Source: Enteractinococcus coprophilus
GTDB lineage: Bacteria > Actinomycetota > Actinomycetes > Actinomycetales > Micrococcaceae
Direction of reading: 5' to 3'
NCBI RefSeq assembly: GCF_006716305.1
Contig: NZ_VFOU01000001.1
Location: 310,001 to 374,000, forward strand
Length of the DNA stretch: 64,000 nt
In this document: positions 52,926-62,520 of the stretch, in pieces
How the letters are laid out: each line of letters opens with the position of its first letter
Position numbering within the stretch: position 1 is the first letter of the stretch
Notes under the pieces: model-generated
What the model saw: only the letters and a program-made list of their open reading frames with translations
Databases searched by the model: none
What the model was told of the DNA's origin: nothing
Made by a program: the position numbers and the translations under genes

Positions 52926-53915
52926 CTATTCGTCGTCGAGCATGAACGCACCACGATTCGTCAGCGCATAGATCAAATCGTCCTGGGTAACCTGGGCTTC
53001 ATTACGCATCACCGCAGCTTTTGCCGCAGAGCGTGCCGCCAGTGTCAGTTCGGCCTGCGAGAGTCCTTCAAAGTATTGTTCGTAGATGTCGACTTCGTTC
53101 ATGACGGGTGTTGGTGCCCGGTCGCCCAGTTGCGAGCGGAGCACGCGCATCGCTTCTTGTGGTGTGGGCAGCGAAAAGTTCAGGACCGTATCGAAGTGCC
53201 GGAACATGGACCGGTCCAAGACCCCGCGGCGGTTGGTCGCGGCGATCGCGATCGAGCCTTTGCCAAGCACATCGACAAACAGTAGGAAGGCTTTGAAGAC
53301 GCGCCGGGTCATGCCGCTGATGGTGTCTTCCCCGATCGTGTCGAAGACGTCAAACAGATATATCGCACGACGACGTGCCAGTCGGTCAAAAACCTCGCGC
53401 AGTGACGGCACATCTTCTTCCGAGGAATACACATTGAGCAGGTTGTCCAGATAGACCGTAACCAGCGGGATGCCCAGCTCGGCCGATAACACCTCGGCGG
53501 TTGCTGTCTTCCCGGTCCCAGCAGGCCCTTCCATTAACAAGCGGTGCGCCGGTGTGAAACCGAAGTCGCGCAGTAACGCTGCATTGCGGTGTTCATCTAG
53601 GATCTGACGAACGCGCTCAATCAGGTCCCCGGAAATGGTGAGTTCTTCGAAGTTCGCGTCGGGACGAGCTACCTTAATGAACTCGGCGAGATCAGAATCG
53701 ATATCAACTCCGGGATCATCGTCATCCACCGTCTGCAGCTCTACCGTCTCACCACGAGCCTGTTCGATAGCCTTGCGAATCTCGGTTGCCGCATTGCGCC
53801 GACCTTCGGTGAGTTCTCGGTGTGCAACATCAAGCGCCACCGCATAAAACCCGTCCTCGTCGCCCGCAGCGTGGTTCGCCACCATCGCAGCAATATCGTG
53901 GCTTAATCCTGACAT
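52926..53915 (-). CDS. AAA-family ATPase with atypical Walker B
   Basis: The 329-aa protein has Walker A GPAGTGKTA (130-138), a Walker B AIYLFDVFDT in which Val190 replaces the usual catalytic Glu, sensor-1 Asn in AIAATNRR, and an Arg finger region RRGVLDRSMFRHFD. The N-terminal 100 residues are helical. Similar AAA proteins often pair with subtilases, but no peptidase is nearby. It may bind ATP without efficient hydrolysis. Convergent with the Lrp gene. Confidence 0.85.
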   Translation of the reverse strand: MSGLSHDIAAMVANHAAGDEDGFYAVALDVAHRELTEGRRNAATEIRKAIEQARGETVELQTVDDDDPGVDIDSDLAEFIKVARPDANFEELTISGDLIERVRQILDEHRNAALLRDFGFTPAHRLLMEGPAGTGKTATAEVLSAELGIPLVTVYLDNLLNVYSSEEDVPSLREVFDRLARRRAIYLFDVFDTIGEDTISGMTRRVFKAFLLFVDVLGKGSIAIAATNRRGVLDRSMFRHFDTVLNFSLPTPQEAMRVLRSQLGDRAPTPVMNEVDIYEQYFEGLSQAELTLAARSAAKAAVMRNEAQVTQDDLIYALTNRGAFMLDDE

Positions 53916-53999
53916 GGTTGTATCAAATCCTCGAGAAATTGAGTCGGTGCGAGACTACCATCAACTATAGTGAGCTTGCCGACTACCGTGAAAGGTGCC

Positions 54000-54680
54000 A
54001 TGAGTATTGCAATCATCGCAGCCCTGATCGGTTTGGCCTTTTTAGATGCCTCGACCCTCTCGACCCTGCTGGTTCCCTTATGGTTGCTGGCTCGACCGGG
54101 CGCGTTTGAACCACGCCGGCTCGTCACCTATCTCACCGTCACCGCCGTAACATACCTCTTCCTTGGCACCGCGGTGCTCGTCCTAGCTCATCAGCTGATC
54201 GATGCTTACCTCGACACTCTGCAAAGCCCGACCGCCGATCGCGTGGTCATCAGCCTGGGCATACTCGTCGTCGTCATGGGGATCATCGGGATTTTCCGCG
54301 GACGACGTGAAACTAAACCCGGTCCCTCAGTGATCACCCGACTTCGGGACAGTGCCCTTGCCACCAATGCCTCAACCGCGACCCTGGCCTTATCCGCCAT
54401 CGTCATTGAGGCTGCAACCATGTGGCCGTATCTCGTCGGTATCAGCCTCATCGCGGCCAACGGTCCCGGCCTGCCATGGGACGTTTTCTGGTTGGCGTTC
54501 TATAACGTCATCATGATCCTGCCCGCATCCCTCCTGACGTGGGCGCGAGCAAAATACCCCGAACAAACGGATTTGCTGCTGTCCAAGACCCAAGAAACCA
54601 TGACCGGTGCTGGTTCAACGTTTACCGCATGGCTGGCCATTGGCATCGGCGCCTGGATTATTGTATTTCGGGTGCTCTAG
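54000..54680 (+). CDS. GAP/Sap-family membrane protein
   Basis: The 226-aa protein has six hydrophobic segments, LysE-like in arrangement, with FLDASTLSTLLVPLWLLARP and IVIEAATMWPYLVGISLIAA. GAP (Sap) proteins of Actinobacteria are linked to lipid or glycopeptidolipid export. GAAAGG lies 6 nt before the ATG at 54000; the frame extends to an ATG at 53970 without a ribosome site. CPBP follows co-directionally. Confidence 0.8.
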   Translation: MSIAIIAALIGLAFLDASTLSTLLVPLWLLARPGAFEPRRLVTYLTVTAVTYLFLGTAVLVLAHQLIDAYLDTLQSPTADRVVISLGILVVVMGIIGIFRGRRETKPGPSVITRLRDSALATNASTATLALSAIVIEAATMWPYLVGISLIAANGPGLPWDVFWLAFYNVIMILPASLLTWARAKYPEQTDLLLSKTQETMTGAGSTFTAWLAIGIGAWIIVFRVL

Positions 54681-54700
54681 GCCTGCATTACACTGGCACC

Positions 54701-55690
54701 ATGTCGCCCCAACCCACACCGCAGTTGTTACCTACCTCCCCGACAACTCGCGCCACAATTCCCTGGCGCCAAATTCTCTGGTTCGTGATCGGCACCTATG
54801 CGCTCGCCTGGCTCGTGGCCCTGCCGCTCTACATTGTCAACGACGAGAGGCTATTTCAGGGGCTCTATCTTCCGGTCGGACTGCTCACGATGCTCATCCC
54901 CGGACTGGTTGCGTGGCTAATCGTGCGTAAGAACCACCCAAAAGGTCGGCGCGCAGCGGCCCTCGGATTCGGAAGGCCTCGCCCGCTTCCACGGTTTTTC
55001 GGTTACCTCGCCCTCGCATTTGTCATCCCGGTGATCATTGGCGTGCTGAGCATGCCAATTGCTTCTGCGCTGGGGTTCTATGACGCTGATCTGAAGAACT
55101 TCTCAGGCCTGCAACAAACCCTCATGGATGCCGGCCTGGCCGGCATCTCTCTTGAATTTTTCCTTATCACCCAACTCATCAACGTGGTACTGGCTTCGTG
55201 GTTTATCAACCTGCTGCCCGCCCTCGGCGAAGAGATCGGGTGGCGCGGCTGGCTCACCCCACAATTGCTGCCCATGGGTGTCGTTCCAACCATCCTGATC
55301 ACGGGCGTCATCTGGGGGCTATGGCACACTCCACTCATACTGTTGGGACACAACTACCCCAGCCTGCCGGGCTGGCTATCCGTCATCTTTATGGTCGTGT
55401 TTTGCACCCTGATCGGCGGGATCCTCGCCTGGCTGACAATCCGCACCAACTCCGTATGGCCAGCCGCTTTGGGGCATTCGACTATCAACGCCACAGCTGC
55501 ACTCCCGCTGCTATTCTCTGCGGAGCCCACTTACGACGCCGCACACGTGGGCATTGCGGGTACCGCCGGCTGGATTATCGCCACTGTGATCCTAGGGATC
55601 TTTTTGCTGACCCGATCTTTCAAACCGGCACCCCAGCCTGCAGTCGACCCGGCTGCCGCCTGGCCAAGCGATTACCCTCATCCCCGATGA
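54701..55690 (+). CDS. CPBP-family intramembrane metalloprotease
   Basis: The 329-aa protein has about eight helices and the CPBP motifs ALGEEIGWRGWLTPQ (EExxxR), GVIWGLWHTPLILLG (FxxxH-type) and LGHSTINATA (HxxxN). The catalytic residues are Glu and His, as in glutamic Abi proteases. TACACT and 6 nt before the ATG at 54701 suggest a leaderless start; the upstream ATG at 54539 lies in the GAP gene in another frame. Roles include bacteriocin self-immunity and CAAX processing, not assignable here. Confidence 0.88.
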   Translation: MSPQPTPQLLPTSPTTRATIPWRQILWFVIGTYALAWLVALPLYIVNDERLFQGLYLPVGLLTMLIPGLVAWLIVRKNHPKGRRAAALGFGRPRPLPRFFGYLALAFVIPVIIGVLSMPIASALGFYDADLKNFSGLQQTLMDAGLAGISLEFFLITQLINVVLASWFINLLPALGEEIGWRGWLTPQLLPMGVVPTILITGVIWGLWHTPLILLGHNYPSLPGWLSVIFMVVFCTLIGGILAWLTIRTNSVWPAALGHSTINATAALPLLFSAEPTYDAAHVGIAGTAGWIIATVILGIFLLTRSFKPAPQPAVDPAAAWPSDYPHPR

Positions 55691-55693
55691 AAG

Positions 55694-55732
55694 CGTCGAT
55701 CGCACCAGGTCCTTGGCCCAGTGCGATCGACG
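55694..55732. terminator. Terminator between CPBP and MHS genes
   Basis: CGTCGATCGCAC pairs perfectly with GTGCGATCGACG across a 15-nt loop; the genes are convergent. Confidence 0.85.
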
Positions 55733-55766
55733 TATCTTGTCTCTGCCATCTAGCAGGACTGAGTTG

Positions 55767-57107
55767 TTAGTTCAGTTCGTGAATCTCGCGTTTCGAAGCG
55801 TCTTGTGAAAAGATCAAGGAAATCAGGCTCACGGCGGTGAAACTCATCCACAAAATAGCGACCAGGTGCAGCGATCCGCCGCCAGCAGCCGCTAAGGCTG
55901 TCGCCATCATCGGGGTGAAGCCCGCGCCCAGCAATGCGGCCAGCTGGTAGCCAATGGAGGCTCCCGAATATCGAACGTGGGTTGGGAACAGCTCACCAGC
56001 ATAGGCGCCGTAGGGGCCAGCGGTGAAGCCTTGAACCAGGGACAGGCCCAAGATAATGGCCAGCATAAAGGCCATGGCGGTCCCCATTTCGAGCAACCAC
56101 ATGACCGGGAAGGCTAAAACGATGCCGATCACGTTGCCCCAGATGAGCACCTTGCGTCGTCCCAGGCGATCTGACAACCGCGCAGCGATAACCACGAAGG
56201 TAATGGTGAAGATGCCGCCAATTGCTTTCAGATTGAGTACTTCTGATTGGTGCAGCACGGCTTGCTGGACGGCGAAAGCAATCGCCCAAGCACCCATGAG
56301 TCCCTGCGCCATTTGGCCAGAGAGACCACTACCGATTGCGCGAAGCAGTTTTGTTGGGTGATTGATCACCAGTTCGGCAACTGGAACTTTCTTCGGAGCA
56401 GGTTTCTTCGCCATTTCTTTGAAGACCTGCGACTCGGACACTTTCATGCGAATAAAGATGCCTAACAGCATGAGAACTGCTGAGAAAATAAACGGAATGC
56501 GCCAGCCCCAGCTGAGGAACTGTTCTTCGGGTAACAGCGAGAACCCAGATAATGCCAGAGTGCCGATGATGGTCCCGGCCGGCGCGCCCATGTAGGCAAA
56601 CGCTGCAGCTAATCCGCGCTTCTTGCGTGGTGCGGATTCAAAGGCCAACAGCATGGCACCGCCCCACTCGCCACCAACGGCAATGCCTTGAATGATTCGC
56701 AGACTGACCAATAACACAGGTGCCATAACACCGATTTGATGTGCTGTGGGCAAGAGCCCCATCAAGGTTGAAGCGATACCCATGATCAAGACCGTCACCA
56801 CAAGGATGGTCTTACGCCCCAGCCGGTCTCCCAGGTGACCGAAGATCAACCCACCCAAGGGACGTGCTGCGTATCCAGCAGCTAAGGTCGCAAACGATAG
56901 GATCAGCGCAACGTGCTGATCTAGCCCGACAAAGAAGACTTTATTGAAAACAATGCCTGCCGCGGTGGCGTACAAAATGAAATCGTAATATTCAATCGCG
57001 GTGCCAAGAAAACTAGAAAATTGAATTCGACGCAGGTCTCGAGGCGATGCGTGATAGGCATCGGCGCTGCTACCCACGTTAGGCGACGTAGTGATCTGCT
57101 TTGTCAT
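55767..57107 (-). CDS. MHS-family MFS metabolite:H+ symporter
   Basis: The 446-aa permease has 12 helices and the MHS signature FSSFLGTAIEYYDFILYATA, then GHLGDRLGRKTILVVTVLIM (motif A), RIIQGIAVGGEWGGAMLL, and the second motif A ARLSDRLGRRKVLIWGNVIG. It imports an organic acid. AAAGGAG lies upstream of the ATG at 57107, which sits 29 nt inside the MBL gene, so translation is probably coupled. Confidence 0.9.
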   Translation of the reverse strand: MTKQITTSPNVGSSADAYHASPRDLRRIQFSSFLGTAIEYYDFILYATAAGIVFNKVFFVGLDQHVALILSFATLAAGYAARPLGGLIFGHLGDRLGRKTILVVTVLIMGIASTLMGLLPTAHQIGVMAPVLLVSLRIIQGIAVGGEWGGAMLLAFESAPRKKRGLAAAFAYMGAPAGTIIGTLALSGFSLLPEEQFLSWGWRIPFIFSAVLMLLGIFIRMKVSESQVFKEMAKKPAPKKVPVAELVINHPTKLLRAIGSGLSGQMAQGLMGAWAIAFAVQQAVLHQSEVLNLKAIGGIFTITFVVIAARLSDRLGRRKVLIWGNVIGIVLAFPVMWLLEMGTAMAFMLAIILGLSLVQGFTAGPYGAYAGELFPTHVRYSGASIGYQLAALLGAGFTPMMATALAAAGGGSLHLVAILWMSFTAVSLISLIFSQDASKREIHELN

Positions 57108-58146
57108 GCTGTTTGCTCCTTTCGAAAGAGATCCGATCAAGGTCTTGGGCGATCACCAGACGGCCAGCGTAGGTGTTTGCCGCTTTTTGCCATACTTCAA
57201 CTGGGGCGTGACTCGGAACGAGGTGATGCAGACCCAGAGTTTTCGCGCCAGCTTGGGTGGCGATGCGCCCGGCGTCTTCAGCCGTGGTGTGAGCCCGACG
57301 GTGGTGATCCATGGTCGCCTGTAGCATTGCGGTATCGGTATACATGCTGGCCATGGTCTCCAGGCTGATGACTTCGTGCAGCAGCAGATCAGTGTTGTGA
57401 GCCAACCGGATGAGATTGTCACACGGTGCGGTATCGCCTGAAATAGTGACTGACCCGTTGAGCGTGTCGAATCTGAAAGCGAATGCCGGTGCCGTGGGAT
57501 GATGCGATACCAGGGTCGCTGTTACGCGAACGGTTTCATCGGCAAAGACCACAAACGGCTCCATTGCTGGTGCCACGTTATGGTCTGGATCAAAGGGCAC
57601 GTCTGCGGGGAGTTGAATATCCTGCGGGGCGAAGTAGTCGTAGGGCCCCTTCGTCAGCGAATCCATCACGCGATCGTTGATATCAGCCGAGTAGGCGTTC
57701 ACCAATCCAGCAAAGGTTGCTTCAATACCTGCCCCCGGCTTCTCGGGATTCACGGGTTGTGGCTTGGTCGTTGCTCGAGGCGACAACGGTGTGACTCGAC
57801 CACGGTCTCCAGGACCATAGAGTGGGATGGGGCCTCGACCAGCCTGCTTGATCTCGAAGGGAGCAAACAACATTAGCGAGCCGAGATCCACGATGTGATC
57901 TGAATGCATGTGGGTGATGAAGATGCCCTTCAAATCGGCCATCGCTAGTCCGGCTTGTTGAATCTGACGGCCAACGCCAGAACCACAATCGACCAGGTAC
58001 CATCCATCATCGACTACGATGGCGGTGGCTATTCCCTGGCGAGGTGCACCCTGGTGGTCTGACCACCACCGAGGGCCACCGGCAGTCCCCAGTGTCACAA
58101 CGTGGGGCGGCACACTTGCTGCATAAGCAATTTCGAAATGTGTCAC
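57079..58146 (-). CDS. MBL-fold metallohydrolase
   Basis: The 355-aa protein has the zinc motif THMHSDHIVDLG, ISGDTAPCDNL and HHLVPSH, with two metal ligands each from the standard sites. The N-terminus is VVTLGTAGGPRW, as in RNase Z/arylsulfatase-like MBL proteins. It is upstream of and overlapping an MHS transporter gene and divergent from LysR, so it probably hydrolyses the imported compound or a precursor outside or inside the cell. Confidence 0.85.
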   Translation of the reverse strand: MTHFEIAYAASVPPHVVTLGTAGGPRWWSDHQGAPRQGIATAIVVDDGWYLVDCGSGVGRQIQQAGLAMADLKGIFITHMHSDHIVDLGSLMLFAPFEIKQAGRGPIPLYGPGDRGRVTPLSPRATTKPQPVNPEKPGAGIEATFAGLVNAYSADINDRVMDSLTKGPYDYFAPQDIQLPADVPFDPDHNVAPAMEPFVVFADETVRVTATLVSHHPTAPAFAFRFDTLNGSVTISGDTAPCDNLIRLAHNTDLLLHEVISLETMASMYTDTAMLQATMDHHRRAHTTAEDAGRIATQAGAKTLGLHHLVPSHAPVEVWQKAANTYAGRLVIAQDLDRISFERSKQHDKADHYVA

Positions 58147-58248
58147 AACGATCCTTCCGTGATCTATATCACCAACAGCAGCTTACGTTACCGGGGTCAC
58201 AATTCCTTGCATAACGAAAAGAACTCACCAAGTCCTTAAGCTAAGCTT

Positions 58249-59139
58249 ATGAACGAGTTAACGCTGCGTCAGTTGGAATATTTTGTGGCTGTCGCCGAGA
58301 CCCAATCCATCACTAAAGCCGCTGCAACAAGTCACGTCAGTCAAGCGGCTGTAAGCCTTGCCCTGACGGAACTAGAAAAAACTCTGGGCGTGACACTCAC
58401 GATCCGCCGCCCCGCAAAAGGTGTAGTTCTCACAGCGGAAGGGCGGGCTATTCTTCCGGAGGCTCGCGCCATTCTTGATCAAACGCAGCAGCTGGCAGAT
58501 CGCGCCTCTCAGGTGCGCAAGAGCTTATCAGGGCCGCTGCACATTGGATGTTTCCGCACACTGTCGATGCACGTAGTACCGCATCTGGTGGAGTGGTTTG
58601 CTAGACACCATCCGGCAGTTGAACTCATCTTTGATGAAGATAATGCCCAAGACATCCAGCAGAAGATGTTGTCGGGCCAGCTCTCAGCGTGTTTAATCTA
58701 TGAAGCGCAGCTTGAGCCTGGTTGTCGAACCGTCTTCGTGCAGGACCACCGTCGCCAGGCCATCATGTCACCTCAGCATCCCCTGGCCGAGTTTTCTGAA
58801 GTCTCATTGGCTCAGCTGGCTGATTTCCCAGCGGTCCTCCTGAGTGAGCAGCCAGCTTTAGAACGAACGCTTAATGAGTTTTACAGCCGCTCCTTGGACC
58901 CAAAAATTGCAGCACGAACTCGCAGCGTTCAAACAGTACAGAATCTTGTGGGGCGGAACTTCGGCTATGGGGTGCTCATGCATGCGTCGTCGTCCTCACC
59001 CGAAGGTCGGCCGCTCATTACACGGAATATATCCGATTCGATCCCTCGAAACGCCCTTATGCTGGCCCTTCCGCCTGGGCATACAACTGCTGCCGTGCGA
59101 GCGCTCGAAGCCTGCCTTCAGGAATTACCGAATACCTGA
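58249..59139 (+). CDS. LysR-family transcriptional regulator
   Basis: The 296-aa protein has the N-terminal wHTH (LTLRQLEYFVAVAETQSITK, SHVSQAAVSLALTELEKTLG) and a periplasmic-binding-like effector domain. It is divergent from the MBL-MHS pair across 102 bp, where TTCCTTGCATAACGAA resembles a LysR T-N11-A site. It probably activates those genes in response to their substrate. Confidence 0.92.
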   Translation: MNELTLRQLEYFVAVAETQSITKAAATSHVSQAAVSLALTELEKTLGVTLTIRRPAKGVVLTAEGRAILPEARAILDQTQQLADRASQVRKSLSGPLHIGCFRTLSMHVVPHLVEWFARHHPAVELIFDEDNAQDIQQKMLSGQLSACLIYEAQLEPGCRTVFVQDHRRQAIMSPQHPLAEFSEVSLAQLADFPAVLLSEQPALERTLNEFYSRSLDPKIAARTRSVQTVQNLVGRNFGYGVLMHASSSSPEGRPLITRNISDSIPRNALMLALPPGHTTAAVRALEACLQELPNT

Positions 59140-59162
59140 TAGTGGTCTGCCCGAGGCCAGTA

Positions 59163-59198
59163 AGAACGCCCACCAGATGACGATCTGGTGGGCGTTCT
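59163..59198. terminator. Terminator after lysR and SDR genes
   Basis: AGAACGCCCACCAGAT pairs perfectly with ATCTGGTGGGCGTTCT across a 4-nt loop; the genes are convergent. Confidence 0.92.
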
Positions 59199-59215
59199 GT
59201 ATGAGCGTTGACGTT

Positions 59216-60115
59216 CTATGGGGTCGGAATGCCGCCGTTTACGTGGAGCGTTTCTCCGATCACGTAGCTGGATTCCGGGGACGTGAGAAACACGAATGCC
59301 GGAGCAACTTCTGTGGGTTGCCCAGCCCGGCCGAGCGGAGTGTTCTGCCCGAAGTGCGGCAGTTTTTCTTTCGGTTGGCCTTGGGAGGGTTGGATCGGCG
59401 TCCAAATCGGCCCTGGGGCGACCGCGTTGACGCGAATCCCCTTGGGAGCCAGTTGTTGGCCGAGCCCTTTACTGAAGTTATTGATGGCAGCCTTTGTTGA
59501 CGCATAGTCAATCAACATCTCATTGGGGTTATAGCCCTGAATTGAGGTGGTATTAACGATCGTCGATCCTGCTGGCATATGTTTCAAAGCTGCTTTGGTG
59601 ATCCAGAACATCGCATGAATGTTCGTATTGTAGGTCTCTTCCCACTGATCATCAGGAAGTTCCATAAGACTTTCAGCAATGACCTGCTTGCCAGCGTTGT
59701 TAACTAGCGCGTCAAGTCCACCAAGTTCTCTCACTGCATCTTCAACAAGCTGATTACAGAATGTTTTGTCGCGAATATCGCCAGGCAGCGGGACAGCCTT
59801 GCGGCCGGATTCTCGAATGGCTTGAATCACGTGCTGGGCATCTTCTTGCTCTTCTTCCAAGTAGCTGAGCGCCACATCGGCGCCTTCGCGCGCAAAGGCA
59901 ATGGCTACTGCCGCCCCGATACCCGAGTCGGCACCGGTGATGAGCGCCCGACGTCCTTCGAGTCTGCCAGTACCACGATATGATTCTTCACCGTGATCCC
60001 CTTTCGGCACGATTTCTGCATCAAGTCCCGGCTCCGGTTGGTCCTGTTTTGGTGGTGAAATTTCCGGAAAACGGTCGACCGGATTTTGGAATGTCAGCTG
60101 GTCGGATTGTGTCAT
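59216..60115 (-). CDS. SDR-family oxidoreductase (YghA/YhdG-like)
   Basis: The 299-aa enzyme has a 45-residue polar N-terminal extension, then RALITGADSGIGAAVAIAFA (NAD(P)), DALVNNAGKQV, and YASTKAAINNFSKG with the Tyr-x-x-x-Lys pair. The extension and GDIRD pattern match the YghA/general-stress SDR group. The substrate is unknown. GGAGG is upstream. ChaB-like gene follows upstream on the same strand. Confidence 0.88.
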   Translation of the reverse strand: MTQSDQLTFQNPVDRFPEISPPKQDQPEPGLDAEIVPKGDHGEESYRGTGRLEGRRALITGADSGIGAAVAIAFAREGADVALSYLEEEQEDAQHVIQAIRESGRKAVPLPGDIRDKTFCNQLVEDAVRELGGLDALVNNAGKQVIAESLMELPDDQWEETYNTNIHAMFWITKAALKHMPAGSTIVNTTSIQGYNPNEMLIDYASTKAAINNFSKGLGQQLAPKGIRVNAVAPGPIWTPIQPSQGQPKEKLPHFGQNTPLGRAGQPTEVAPAFVFLTSPESSYVIGETLHVNGGIPTP

Positions 60116-60154
60116 GGTGCAACCTCCTGCGGCGTTGAGCCTCGGTCGTGGGGG

Positions 60155-60571
60155 TTAGGAATTTTTCGAAGTTCTTCGGTTGCTTTCCTTTTGCAATGCT
60201 TCGATGAGCTCATCTTTGGTCATCTTGGAACGCCCCTCGATGTCGAGTTTCTGGGCTTGTTCGTACAGATGCTCTTTAGTTGCGTTCGCATCTATCCCAC
60301 CTGCGGTTTCATGATCGGTGTTTTTTCCGCCGGCGGCCTGTTTGTCGGAGTCGCCTTTCTTCGGCTTGCGTTCCCAGTGATCTCCGACTTTCTCATATTT
60401 TTTCTTCACAGCATCCCACGCTGTTCTGTGGGCACGTTCCTCATCGTTGTACTGATCCATCGCCGAGTCATAAGCTTTGGCAAAAGTACGTTGCGCTTTC
60501 TTCGGCGACTTTTTGAGGGTTTTGGGGAGTTCGGACTTCTTGGCTTCGCCGGATTTCTTTGTCTTTGGCAT
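60155..60571 (-). CDS. ChaB-like protein with Rho_N-type tail
   Basis: The 138-aa protein has ChaB core sequences LPKTLKKSPKKAQRTFAKAY and HRTAWDAVKKKYEKVGDHWE, then an acidic/basic linker and a C-terminal TKEHLYEQAQKLDIEGRSKM segment resembling a Rho_N or SAP helix pair. AAGGAG 8 nt before the ATG at 60571 sets the start. ChaB proteins are linked to cation stress. Its SDR neighbour is also stress-type. Confidence 0.85.
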   Translation of the reverse strand: MPKTKKSGEAKKSELPKTLKKSPKKAQRTFAKAYDSAMDQYNDEERAHRTAWDAVKKKYEKVGDHWERKPKKGDSDKQAAGGKNTDHETAGGIDANATKEHLYEQAQKLDIEGRSKMTKDELIEALQKESNRRTSKNS

Positions 60572-60938
60572 GGTGCCTACTCCTTCCGTTGAGAACCACG
60601 TGTAGTTCACGCTAACAGTGTCCTAGGGTTTTCCTAAAGGCCGGGTAAACGGTGTACTCCCAAGCCAGGCTGAGTCGGCGAGGAAACTTTGGACAAGCCG
60701 AAATCCAGGCGTTCAACAATGCTTCGACCTGAACGAAACGTGGAAAATTCACTGGATCTGCTTGAGCGTGCAGAAGAACCTGTTCGCAGAGCTGGACAGC
60801 AAAGCCCCGGACGCTTCGACAAATCAAAAAGGTACAGATCCTGCAAAGGCAAGAGCAAAAGGCGGTTGCAACTCTTAAGAGGTAAGTCGAGCTAGCAAGA
60901 GTGTTTGAGCGATGATGATCTTTCGTTGAAGTATCGTC
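60572..60938. other. Gene-poor stretch, possible decayed coding DNA
   Basis: A plus-strand frame runs about 84 codons from a stop near 60620 to a TAA near 60890 (with FDLNETWKIHWICLSVQKNL) but has no start codon with a ribosome site. It could be a fragment of a lost gene. No family is recognised. Confidence 0.35.
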
Positions 60939-60980
60939 ACGAAGATGGCCACGGGAAAACTTCCCCGTAGCCATCTTCGT
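60939..60980. terminator. Terminator after the acyl-CoA dehydrogenase
   Basis: ACGAAGATGGC-ACGGG pairs with CCCGT-GCCATCTTCGT with one mismatch, just downstream of the minus-strand gene. Confidence 0.85.
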
Positions 60981-61000
60981 GTTCTCGCATGCTGTGTGGG

Positions 61001-62230
61001 CTAGGCGAAGGCGCCATAGCCGGTAATATCCCGACCGACCAAGAGTGCTTGGACGGATTCGGTGCCTTCGTACGTGTGGATGCCTTCGATATCTGCCATA
61101 TGCTGGATCACTCCGTTTTCTAACAGAATGCCATTCCCGCCCAGCATGTCGCGGGCATCTGCGGCAATGCGCCGGGCCACTCGAGTGTTGTTGTACTTGG
61201 CCAGAGCAGCCTGGGTTGGTTGCAGAGTTCCAGCTGCTTCTAGCTGGGCGATCCGCACCATATATAACTGCATCGAGACCAGCTCGGACAGCATTCGCGT
61301 GAGGCGCTCCTGGATCATCTGGTGTTCAGCCAAATACTTGCCGAATTGTTTCCGCTGGGTTGCATAGGCCAATGCCGACTCGAACACAGCAGTGGCATGT
61401 CCCAGGGCTGACCAGGCAACACCAATACGCGTGGCATAGAGCACCTCCGACACATTGCGGAAGGATTTCACACCTGGAATCAGTGCCTCAACGTCGACAT
61501 GTACGTCGTCGTAGAAAATATTTGCTTGGTCGATGGCACGCAGGGATCCTTTGTGCCGAATTGGGGTGCCGGTATACCCTTCGGCGTCCTGTGGCACAAT
61601 AAATCCGCGGACTTTGCCGTGATCTTCTGCTCCTTCGTCATCGACCCGAGCAAAAGTGATAGTGATGCCACCCGCGGAGCCGTTGCCGATCCACCGTTTA
61701 GATCCGCGGATGACATAGGACCCATCGGCTTGGCGGGTCGCCGTGGTAGAAAGTCCAGTCGAATCTGAACCGTGGTCCGGTTCCGTCAGGCCAAAGGCCG
61801 CTGGAATCTCGACGTCGACAATTGCCCGAACATATTTGGCCTGCTGGTCTTCAGCACCGAACATCGTGATCGTACGTAGCGCCAGTCCGCCTTGGACCGC
61901 CAGGATGGTACCCAGCGAGCCATCGACGCGTGAAAGTTCCATGTTGACCAACCCGGCGGCCAACGGTGAGAACTTCTCAATGTCAGGGTGATCAACGCCG
62001 TCATTAATCAGCCCGGCTTGGCCCATGGCCCGGGCGACTTCTAGCGGATAGTGGTGCTCGTTCCACCCCTGGCGCATGGTGTCAACGTGCGCTTCGGCGA
62101 ACTGACGGGTGCGCTGCCAGATGATTCTATCGGCGGCTGGGATGTCAGCAAAGACGTCGTAGTAGTCGATGTCTTGGGCGTCGGTGAGCTGGTAGTCGGG
62201 TTGCTGATTTCCCGGAAACGATGTGGGCAT
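61001..62230 (-). CDS. Acyl-CoA dehydrogenase, glutaryl-CoA dehydrogenase-like
   Basis: The 409-aa flavoprotein has AAFGLTEPDHGSDSTGLSTT and RWIGNGSAGGITITFARVDD near the FAD and substrate, and the catalytic Glu in HTYEGTESVQALLVGRDITG, the typical placement for glutaryl-CoA dehydrogenase and its relatives. Arg residues of the glutarate-binding site cannot be checked without alignment. It stands alone; no electron-transfer flavoprotein genes adjoin. Confidence 0.87.
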   Translation of the reverse strand: MPTSFPGNQQPDYQLTDAQDIDYYDVFADIPAADRIIWQRTRQFAEAHVDTMRQGWNEHHYPLEVARAMGQAGLINDGVDHPDIEKFSPLAAGLVNMELSRVDGSLGTILAVQGGLALRTITMFGAEDQQAKYVRAIVDVEIPAAFGLTEPDHGSDSTGLSTTATRQADGSYVIRGSKRWIGNGSAGGITITFARVDDEGAEDHGKVRGFIVPQDAEGYTGTPIRHKGSLRAIDQANIFYDDVHVDVEALIPGVKSFRNVSEVLYATRIGVAWSALGHATAVFESALAYATQRKQFGKYLAEHQMIQERLTRMLSELVSMQLYMVRIAQLEAAGTLQPTQAALAKYNNTRVARRIAADARDMLGGNGILLENGVIQHMADIEGIHTYEGTESVQALLVGRDITGYGAFA

Positions 62231-62520
62231 GAGACTTCTTTCGACAAAGGGGCATATGAGGCTTAGGTCTCAATCTAGTCTGCTTTTGGACACGGAAATC
62301 TAACATGAACTGCCGGTATCGGGTATCGGGTACTTTTGCAGTCCCACACTGCTCTTAGAAGACGGGTGTGATCCCAGCAGTGTTGCTGATGCGGTTGCGC
62401 AGTCGAATCCGACGGTTGGCGGAGTCGTATTCGGCGTGCATAGCGTGTAAGCGATTTTGCTCTGACGCAGTCTTCCTTTTTGGATGCGCCAATTATGGGC
62501 ATTGCCAGTATTCCACTGCG
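62231..62520. other. Intergenic region upstream of the acyl-CoA dehydrogenase
   Basis: About 290 bp with no supported gene. It contains the dehydrogenase promoter; no clear boxes or hairpin seen. Confidence 0.4.

Noticed and set aside
58970-58990. CTCATGCATGCG, resembling the regulon operator
   Set aside because: It lies inside the lysR coding sequence and matches only half of the palindrome.
60612-60974. 120-aa minus-strand ORF
   Set aside because: It starts inside a hairpin terminator, has no ribosome site, and its Cys-rich sequence resembles no family.
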